DNA from: Xanthomonas boreopolis | GTDB lineage: Bacteria; Pseudomonadota; Gammaproteobacteria; Xanthomonadales; Xanthomonadaceae | Direction: 5' to 3' | Length of the DNA: 64,000 nucleotides | NCBI GenBank assembly: GCA_014654535.1 | Contig: BNBA01000019.1 | Coordinates: 19,034 to 83,033 of the forward strand | Shown here: positions 57,769 to 64,000 of the stretch, piece by piece | Layout of the letters: each line of letters opens with the position of its first letter | How positions within the stretch are numbered: position 1 is the stretch's first letter | The notes under the pieces: generated by a model | The model's input: only the letters and a program-made list of their open reading frames with translations | Database searches by the model: none | What the model was told of the DNA's origin: nothing | Made by a program: the position numbers and the translations under genes

Positions 57769-58727
57769 GCACGCCCGTGAACAAACCCAACAACATCGAG
57801 GCCCGTGCCCCGTCGAGGCTGGGGATCTGGTTCGACCACCACCTCCACAGCATCGTCTTCAGCCTCGGCCGCGCGCTGCGCAAGCCGTGGGCGACGCTGT
57901 TGACGGTGCTGGTGATGGCGCTGGCGCTGGCCTTGCCGCTGGGGCTGTCGATCGCGCTGGACAATCTCAAGCACCTGGCCGGCAGCGTGCAGCAGTCGCG
58001 CGACATCAACGTGTTCCTGAAGACCAGCGTGGACGGATCCGCCGCCAGCCTGCTGGCCGAGTCGCTGCGCGGCCGCGCCGATGTGGCGGCGGTGGCGCTG
58101 CGCACGCCGGAGCAGGGCTTGGCCGAGCTGCGCGAAAGCGCGAAGCTGGACGCGGCGATCGACGCGCTCGGCGACAACCCGCTGCCGACGCTGCTGATCG
58201 TCACCCCGGCCGCCGATGGCGACGATGCGCGCCTGGCCGAGTCGCTGCAGGGCATGGTCCAGGTCGACCAGGTCCAGCACGATGCGCTGTGGCGCAAGCG
58301 CCTGGACGGCTGGCTGAAGTTCGGCGAGCGGCTGGTGCAGGTGCTGTCGGCGCTGCTCGGCGCCGGTGCCGTGCTGGTGGTCGGCAACACCGTGCGCCTG
58401 GACATCCAGTCGCGGCGCGAGGAAATCGGCGTGCTGCAGCTGCTCGGTGCCAGCGACGGCTTCATCCGCCGTCCGTTCCTGTACCTGGGCGCCTGGTACG
58501 GACTGGGCGCGGGCCTGGTCGCGCTCGGCCTGGTCGGCCTGTCCGGGCTGGCGCTGCGCGGGCCGCTGGCGGCGCTGGCCGACAGTTACGGCAGCAGCTT
58601 CGCGCTGCATGGGCTGGACCTGCTGCATTCCGGCTTCGTGCTGGTCGGCACGCTGGTGCTCGGCTGGCTGGGGGCCTGGCTGGTGACCGGGCACTTCCTG
58701 CGCCAGACCCGCCCGACCGAGACCTAG
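57765..58727 (+). CDS. ftsX: Cell-division protein FtsX
   Basis: A 320-residue integral membrane partner of FtsE, with four transmembrane helices (about residues 45-65, 195-215, 240-262 and 290-312) and a large periplasmic domain after the first helix (SVQQSRDINVFLKTS). The IQSRREEIGVLQLLGASDGFIRRPF loop matches FtsX. GTG at 57765 shares bases with the ftsE stop (GTGA); a second GTG at 57777 is possible. Its TAG stop lies inside the CTAG target duplication of the adjacent MITE-like element. Confidence 0.95.
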   Translation: MSTPVNKPNNIEARAPSRLGIWFDHHLHSIVFSLGRALRKPWATLLTVLVMALALALPLGLSIALDNLKHLAGSVQQSRDINVFLKTSVDGSAASLLAESLRGRADVAAVALRTPEQGLAELRESAKLDAAIDALGDNPLPTLLIVTPAADGDDARLAESLQGMVQVDQVQHDALWRKRLDGWLKFGERLVQVLSALLGAGAVLVVGNTVRLDIQSRREEIGVLQLLGASDGFIRRPFLYLGAWYGLGAGLVALGLVGLSGLALRGPLAALADSYGSSFALHGLDLLHSGFVLVGTLVLGWLGAWLVTGHFLRQTRPTET

Positions 58728-58908
58728 GGCCTGTTCGGCGCTGTTGGAATGGGCCACGCCGCGCCTGGGTGCGTGCGGGGCAAAGAAGAACGAGGGAATT
58801 CATGTCGATAAACGATCGAGTGATGACGCCGCACCGTGCGCACCCAGGCGCGGCCCTTCGTGTTGCCGCACGCGGCAACATGGCCCATCCCAACAGCGCC
58901 AACAGGCC
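58728..58908. mobile_element. MITE-like palindromic element flanked by CTAG
   Basis: Terminal inverted repeats of 28-29 bases begin GGCCTGTT on the left (58728-58756) and end AACAGGCC on the right (58881-58908). They differ by one indel and one mismatch. Both ends are flanked by CTAG (58724-58727 and 58909-58912), the size and sequence of an IS5-type target duplication (YTAR). Inside are a perfect 16-bp inner stem (58758-58773 with 58839-58854) and a 9-bp side hairpin TGTTGCCGC-AC-GCGGCAACA (58861-58880). No transposase is encoded. It fills the whole ftsX-to-receiver-gene gap. Confidence 0.75.
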
Positions 58909-58916
58909 CTAGCCCC

Positions 58917-59759
58917 ATGCGCACGCCCGACCTCAAGCACCTGGTCAACGAGGCGCCCCGCGTGATGGTGGTGGACGGCTCCAAGCTGGTGCGCAAGCTG
59001 ATCGCGGACGTGCTCACGCGCGAGCTGCCGGCGGTGCAGGTGGTCGGGTGCGCCAGCATCGCCGAGGCGCGCGAAGCGCTGGAGGCCGGCTCGGTGGACC
59101 TGGTCACCACCTCGCTGGCGCTGCCGGACGGCGACGGCCTGGCGCTGGCGCGCAGCGTGCGCGAGGCGGCCGGGCAGGCCTACGTGCCGGTGATCGTGGT
59201 GTCCGGCGACGCCCAGCAGCACCTGGTGGAGCGGCGCTTCACCGAGTACGTCACCGACTACTTCGACAAGGCGCTCGGCCACGAGGCGCTGGCGACCTTC
59301 ATCCGCGGCTATGTGCAACCCGAGCCGGTCCCCGGCGCCAGCGTGCTCTACATCGAGGACAGCCGGGTCGTCGCCGAGGCCACCAAGCGCATGCTCGAGC
59401 GCCAGGGGCTGCAGGTGGTGCACGTGCTGACCGCCGAAGAGGCGTTCGCGCTGCTGACCGCCGAGTCCCTCGGCCGCACCCCGCGGCGCATCGACCTGGT
59501 GCTCACCGACGTGACCCTGAAGGGCGAGCTCAACGGCCGCGACGTGGTGCAGCGCATCCGCGTCGACTTCGCCTACGGCAAGCGCCGCCTGCCGGTGCTG
59601 GTGATGACCGGCGACGGCAATGCGCACAACCAGTCCGAACTGCTCAAGGCCGGCGCCAACGACCTGGTGCAGAAACCGATCGAGGAGCGCCTGCTGGTGA
59701 CCAAGGTGCTGTTCCAGCTGCGGCTGGCACGGCTGGAAGACCGGGCCGTAACGCTATGA
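58917..59759 (+). CDS. Double-receiver response regulator, first receiver degenerate
   Basis: A 280-residue cytoplasmic protein of two CheY-like receiver domains with no output domain. The second (about 143-275) is complete: acidic pair in LYIEDS, phosphoacceptor Asp198 in LVLTDVTL, Thr in VMTGDG and Lys in VQKPI. In the first (about 14-132) the acceptor position is Ser66 ([10 protein letters not shown]), while the acidic patch is reduced to VVDGSK. Lys remains in YFDKAL. So only the second domain should be phosphorylated; the first may be a dimerisation or decoy module. Start at ATG 58917, 4 bases after the MITE-like element. ATGA overlap couples it to ung. Confidence 0.85.
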   Translation: MRTPDLKHLVNEAPRVMVVDGSKLVRKLIADVLTRELPAVQVVGCASIAEAREALEAGSVDLVTTSLALPDGDGLALARSVREAAGQAYVPVIVVSGDAQQHLVERRFTEYVTDYFDKALGHEALATFIRGYVQPEPVPGASVLYIEDSRVVAEATKRMLERQGLQVVHVLTAEEAFALLTAESLGRTPRRIDLVLTDVTLKGELNGRDVVQRIRVDFAYGKRRLPVLVMTGDGNAHNQSELLKAGANDLVQKPIEERLLVTKVLFQLRLARLEDRAVTL

Positions 59760-60487
59760 ACGAAGTCGTGAACGAGGCCGCGGAGTCGCGGATCCAGTTG
59801 GAGCCTTCGTGGAAGGCGCGGGTGGGGGATTGGCTGCTGCGGCCGGAGATGCGCGAGCTGTCGGCGTTCCTGCGCCAGCGCAAGGCGGCCGGCGCGCGGA
59901 TCTTCCCGCCCGGGCCGAGGATCTTCGCCGCCTTCGACGCCACCCCGTTCGAGCAGGTCAAGGTCGTGATCCTCGGCCAGGACCCCTACCACGGCTACGG
60001 CCAGGCGCACGGGCTGTGCTTCTCGGTGCTGCCGGACGTGCCCACCCCGCCGTCGCTGGTCAACATCTACAAGGAAATCGAGGACGACCTGGGCATTCCC
60101 CGCCCCGACCACGGCTACCTGATGCCGTGGGCGCGGCAAGGCGTGCTGCTGCTCAACGCGGTGCTGACGGTGGAGGAAGGCCGGGCCGGCAGCCACCAGA
60201 ACCGGGGCTGGGAGGGTTTCACCGACCACGTGGTCGATACCCTCAACCGGGAGCGCGAGGGCCTGGTGTTCATGCTCTGGGGCAGCTATGCCCAGGCCAA
60301 GGGCAAGGTGATCGACACCCGCCGCCACCGCGTGCTGAAAGCGCCGCACCCCTCGCCGCTGTCGGCGCACCGGGGATTCCTCGGCTGCCGGCATTTCTCG
60401 ATGGCCAACGAGTACCTGGCCCGGCACGGCGGCACGCCGATCGACTGGCGGCTGCCGCCCCGGCAGGCGCTGGACGGGACAACCTGA
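59756..60487 (+). CDS. ung: Uracil-DNA glycosylase
   Basis: A 243-residue family-1 UDG that removes uracil from DNA. The water-activating Asp is in [15 protein letters not shown], the uracil pocket Asn in LLLNAVLTV, and the catalytic His loop in [11 protein letters not shown]. Length is complete. Its ATG overlaps the stop of the receiver protein gene (ATGA), so the two are co-translated, an odd pairing of DNA repair with a regulator. Confidence 0.97.
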   Translation: MNEVVNEAAESRIQLEPSWKARVGDWLLRPEMRELSAFLRQRKAAGARIFPPGPRIFAAFDATPFEQVKVVILGQDPYHGYGQAHGLCFSVLPDVPTPPSLVNIYKEIEDDLGIPRPDHGYLMPWARQGVLLLNAVLTVEEGRAGSHQNRGWEGFTDHVVDTLNREREGLVFMLWGSYAQAKGKVIDTRRHRVLKAPHPSPLSAHRGFLGCRHFSMANEYLARHGGTPIDWRLPPRQALDGTT

Positions 60488-60621
60488 GTCGACGCCAACG
60501 GACCCAAGACCGTCACGGCGCCGCCGCCGGAACGGTGATAGGGTGGCGGCCGGGGTTTCCCGAGGACGGCGGCAGAACGGAAAAGGCCAAGCCCGGTTAA
60601 CCATTCCATTCATGGAACGCT

Positions 60622-60649
60622 GGAACTTTTTCTGTACCCGGCAGTCCAA
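60622..60649 (+). promoter_or_regulatory. SigmaE (RpoE)-type promoter for rpoH
   Basis: GGAACTT (60622-60628), 15 bases, then GTCCAA (60644-60649). This matches the extracytoplasmic-function sigmaE consensus GGAACTT-N15/16-GTCTAA at all but one position. The start would be near 60656, 20 bases before the rpoH ATG. In E. coli one rpoH promoter is sigmaE-dependent, so the same link is plausible here. Confidence 0.75.
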
Positions 60650-60675
60650 TAGCCCGACTGCTAAGATGAGGTCCT

Positions 60676-61551
<876 letters not shown>

Positions 61552-61573
61552 CCGGCACGACAGCGGCAATGGA

Positions 61574-61603
61574 CGAACGGCCCGGAGCGATCCGGGCCGT
61601 TCG
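61574..61603. terminator. Hairpin between convergent rpoH and NDH-2 genes
   Basis: A perfect 13-bp stem CGAACGGCCCGGA-GCGA-TCCGGGCCGTTCG with a GNRA tetraloop. Without T runs on either side, it may act as a shared Rho-assisted terminator or RNA-stabilising end. Confidence 0.65.
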
Positions 61604-61637
61604 CGTTCATGGCGATGCCGGGCCGGCGGCACCGGCC

Positions 61638-62912
61638 TCAGGGGCGTTGCGGAGGGTCTTCCTCGTGCGGGCGGCCGAAGATGATCCGCGCGGCGCGCTG
61701 GTAGCTCCAGTACGCCATCGCCCAGTTGACCAGCACCACGAAGCGATTGCGGAAGCCGATCAGGAAGAACACGTGGGCGGCCAGCCAGAACCACCAGGCC
61801 AGCGGCCCCGATAGCTTGAGCCGGCCGAGGTGCACGATCGCCGCCATGCGCCCGATCGTGGCGAGGTTGCCGTAGTCCTTGTAGCGGAACGCGGGCGCCG
61901 GCCGGCCGGCGAGGCGGGCGCGCAGCGTGGCGGCGACGTGCCGGCCCATCTGCTTGGCGGCCGGGGCGACGCCGGGCACCGGCTTGCCGTCCTGCTGCAC
62001 CGAGGCCAGGTCGCCGCCGACGAAGATCTCGGGATGGCCGGGCACGCTGAGGTCGGGCTCGACCAGCACGCGGCCGGCGCGGTCCAACGGCACGCCGAGG
62101 GTGCGCGCCAGCGGCGAGGCGGCCACGCCGGCGGCCCATACGACGGTGCGTGCCGCCACGAACTCGTCGCCCAGCCGGTAGCCGTGCTCGTCGATGTGCG
62201 TCACCGGCGTGCCGGTATGGACCTCCACGCCGAGCTTCCGCAGCTGGCGCTCGGCCTTGTCGGTGAGGTCGGGGGGGAAGGAGGGCAGCACGCGCGGGCC
62301 GGCTTCGATCAGGCGCACGCGGGCGTCGCGCGGATCGATGCTGCGGAACTCGTCCTTCAGCGTGTGGCGGGCGATCTCGGCCAGCGTGCCGGCGAGCTCG
62401 ACCCCGGTCGGGCCGCCGCCGACGATCGCGAAGTTCAGCCAGGCCGCGCGGGCGGCGGGATCGGGCTCGGCTTCGGCGCGTTCGAACGCCACCAGCAGCT
62501 TGCGCCGCAGGTACAGCGCATCGTTGAGCGTCTTCAGGCCCGGCGCGTGCCCGGCCCACTGGTCGTTGCCGAAGTAGGCGTGGGTGGCCCCGGTCGCCAG
62601 GAGGAGATAGTCGTAGCCGAGGCGGTGGCCGTCGGTGAGGGCGACCTGGCGCCGGTCCGGGTCGATCGCGTCGACCTCGCCGAGCAGGACCTCGACGTTC
62701 CGCTGTCCGCGCAGGATATGGCGCAGCGGTGCGGCGATGTCCGGGGCGGACAGGCCGGCGGTGGCGACCTGGTACAGCAGCGGCTGGAACAGGTGGTGGT
62801 TGTGGCGATCGACCAGGGTGATGCGGATCGGCGCGTCGGCCAGGGCGCGGGTCGCCCAGAGCCCGGCGAAGCCGCCGCCGATGACGATCAGATGGGGGAG
62901 CGTGGGAGCCAT
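61638..62912 (-). CDS. ndh: Type II NADH dehydrogenase (NDH-2), FAD-dependent
   Basis: A 424-residue flavoprotein that passes electrons from NADH to quinone without pumping protons. FAD-binding GGGFAG is near residue 12 and NADH-binding GGGPTG near 165. EIFVGGDLASVQQDGKPVPG is the second FAD contact. The C-terminal hydrophobic segment (LAWWFWLAAHVFFLIGFRNR) anchors it to the inner membrane. The start at 62912 (MAPTLPHLIVIGGG) opens the Rossmann fold; the frame is open far upstream without conserved sequence. Confidence 0.9.
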   Translation of the reverse strand: MAPTLPHLIVIGGGFAGLWATRALADAPIRITLVDRHNHHLFQPLLYQVATAGLSAPDIAAPLRHILRGQRNVEVLLGEVDAIDPDRRQVALTDGHRLGYDYLLLATGATHAYFGNDQWAGHAPGLKTLNDALYLRRKLLVAFERAEAEPDPAARAAWLNFAIVGGGPTGVELAGTLAEIARHTLKDEFRSIDPRDARVRLIEAGPRVLPSFPPDLTDKAERQLRKLGVEVHTGTPVTHIDEHGYRLGDEFVAARTVVWAAGVAASPLARTLGVPLDRAGRVLVEPDLSVPGHPEIFVGGDLASVQQDGKPVPGVAPAAKQMGRHVAATLRARLAGRPAPAFRYKDYGNLATIGRMAAIVHLGRLKLSGPLAWWFWLAAHVFFLIGFRNRFVVLVNWAMAYWSYQRAARIIFGRPHEEDPPQRP

Positions 62913-63097
62913 CGTGCTGTATCGGGCAAGGGAGGATCGGGGGAGCGGCCTGGCCGGCTGGCCGCCGCGACTGCCCGCTAACGTAGCAGCTCGGGAGGAA
63001 CCGCGGGGTGTTCGCGCCGCGTGCACATGCGCGGACGAGCCGCCTGTGTATGCTCGGCCGCGGGACGGGCATGGCGCCCGTGCGAGGAGCATGGCCG

Positions 63098-63850
63098 ATG
63101 GCATCGGGCAACGGATCCGAGACGCGTATCGCGCTGCTGGTCGATGCGGACAATGCGCCGGCCGCGAAGATCGACGTGGTGCTCGCCGAGGTGGCGCGCT
63201 ACGGCGTGGCCAACGTGCGGCGCGCCTACGGCAACTGGAAGAGCCCGCACCTGAAGGGCTGGGAGTCGGTGCTGCACGAGTACGCGATCCGCCCGATCCA
63301 GCAGTTCGCCTACAGCAGCGGCAAGAACGCCTCGGACATGGCGATGGTGATCGATGCGATGGACCTGCTGTACGCGCGCAACCTCGATGCCTTCGCGATC
63401 GTGTCGAGCGATGCGGATTTCACGCCGCTGGTGATGCGCCTGTTGACCGACGGCATGAAGGTCTATGGCTTCGGCGAGAAGAAGACGCCGTCCCCGTTCG
63501 TCAACGCCTGTTCGAAGTTCACCTACCTGGAGGCGCTGGGCGCGGATGCGGTGGACGAGCAGGATGCGACTTCGACGCGCAGGGGCGAGAAGGAGCTGCG
63601 CAACGATGCGCGGCTGGTGCAGTTGTTGCGCGGGGCGGTGGACGCGGAGTCGGAGGACGACGGGTGGGCGCACCTGGGGGCGGTGGGCAAGCAGATCGCC
63701 AACCAGGCGTCGTTCGACCCGCGCAATTACGGGTACCGGAAGTTGAGCGACCTGGTCAAGGCGATCGGGTTGTTCGAGATCAGGCAGGATGGATTGGTGA
63801 TCTGGATCCGGGACAAGCCCCGGGTGCGGGGAAAGGTGGGGCGGGGGTAG
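63098..63850 (+). CDS. NYN-domain RNase-like protein with C-terminal OST-HTH/LOTUS-like domain
   Basis: A 250-residue protein. The NYN (LabA/YacP, PIN-like) nuclease domain covers residues about 10-150: LLVDADNAPAAKID (first acidic pair), KNASDMAMVIDAMDLL and AIVSSDADFTPLVM (catalytic Asp residues). The C-terminal part (about 175-245, LLRGAVDAESEDDGWAHLGA, then FDPRNYGYRKLSDLVKAIGL) resembles an OST-HTH/LOTUS RNA-binding domain. GAGGAG (63084-63089) favours 63098 over nearer ATGs. It stands alone, just before an IS30-family insertion. Confidence 0.88.
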   Translation: MASGNGSETRIALLVDADNAPAAKIDVVLAEVARYGVANVRRAYGNWKSPHLKGWESVLHEYAIRPIQQFAYSSGKNASDMAMVIDAMDLLYARNLDAFAIVSSDADFTPLVMRLLTDGMKVYGFGEKKTPSPFVNACSKFTYLEALGADAVDEQDATSTRRGEKELRNDARLVQLLRGAVDAESEDDGWAHLGAVGKQIANQASFDPRNYGYRKLSDLVKAIGLFEIRQDGLVIWIRDKPRVRGKVGRG

Positions 63851-63883
63851 TGGGTTAGCGGTATCGGGTTATGCCCGGCGAAT

Positions 63884-64000
63884 TCAACTTTGATTCGCAA
63901 CACAATTGCTGAATTCCTTGACGAAGACGTCGAGGGGCGTCTTGAATCCTAGTGTCTTGCGTGGTCGCGTGTTGAGCCGTTGCTCGACCCAGCGCAATTG
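63884..64000 (-). mobile_element. IS30-family transposase, C-terminal end (cut by window edge)
   Basis: Minus-strand translation from the window edge gives 38 residues and a stop at 63884. It contains RLNTRPRKTLGFKTPLDVF, the closing signature of IS30 transposases (LN.RPR..LG..TP...). The rest of the element lies beyond 64000. Its terminal inverted repeat probably lies within the 33 bases to the left (63851-63883). The insertion is immediately downstream of the NYN gene and does not appear to break it. Confidence 0.88.

Overview
The window is high-GC (about 70% by eye) gammaproteobacterial chromosome, most likely from the Xanthomonadaceae/Lysobacteraceae (Lysobacter, Luteimonas or Pseudoxanthomonas-like). 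This rests on rpsU divergent from tsaD, rho-trxA divergent from rhlB, ftsEX followed by an rpoH-type sigma factor, an Oar-like TonB-dependent receptor, a MurR/RpiR-linked peptidoglycan-peptide locus, and dispersed hairpin repeats of the kind scattered through Lysobacter and Xanthomonas genomes. Genus is an inference. No rRNA, tRNA, CRISPR array or prophage is visible.

Layout. 0.1-2.0 kb: rpsU (minus) with its own promoter and terminator, divergent from tsaD and folB. 2.1-5.9 kb: a YbdG-like mechanosensitive channel, then a circularly permuted ATP-grasp/alpha-E pair. 6.2-11.8 kb: cytoplasmic GH3 beta-glucosidase behind a LacI-type operator-like site, a sugar dehydrogenase and small membrane or stress-type proteins. 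11.9-25 kb: a large cell-wall peptide locus. The minus-strand part carries an APC permease, L,D-transpeptidase, MurR/RpiR regulator, L-Ala-D/L-Glu epimerase and NlpC/P60 peptidase. The plus-strand part carries a transglutaminase-like protein, Oar-like TonB receptor, class-C beta-lactamase fold hydrolase and VanX/DdpX dipeptidase. The two halves diverge from one AT-rich control region with twin operator-like sites. 25-32 kb: small proteins, HAD hydrolase, an MHYT/V4R signalling pair flanked by an intact gene and its degraded copy, and an HglS-like dioxygenase. 33-40.8 kb: an mdtABC-type RND efflux operon. 41-44.4 kb: M20 amidohydrolase, queF, LysM protein and a lipoprotein. 44.8-51.3 kb: monomeric isocitrate dehydrogenase, LysR regulator, aceK and a protein with two TonB-C-like domains, followed by a decayed duplicate of the aceK 3' end. 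51.5-63.9 kb: MFS transporter, rho, trxA, rhlB, ftsEX, a MITE-like palindrome, a double-receiver protein, ung, rpoH behind a sigmaE-type promoter, NDH-2 and an NYN-domain protein. The last 117 bases are the C-terminal end of an IS30-family transposase.

How it works together. The 11.9-25 kb region reads as a capture-and-recycle pathway for murein peptides: an outer-membrane receptor, periplasmic hydrolases and a transglutaminase-like enzyme, then NlpC/P60 cleavage, D-Glu to L-Glu epimerisation, D-Ala-D-Ala hydrolysis and amino-acid uptake, probably controlled by the linked SIS-domain regulator. The most interesting non-coding features are two copies of a modular multi-hairpin repeat (one hairpin shows a compensatory base-pair change), a MITE-like element filling the ftsX-downstream gap with CTAG target duplications, and duplication scars near aceK and around the MHYT/V4R pair.
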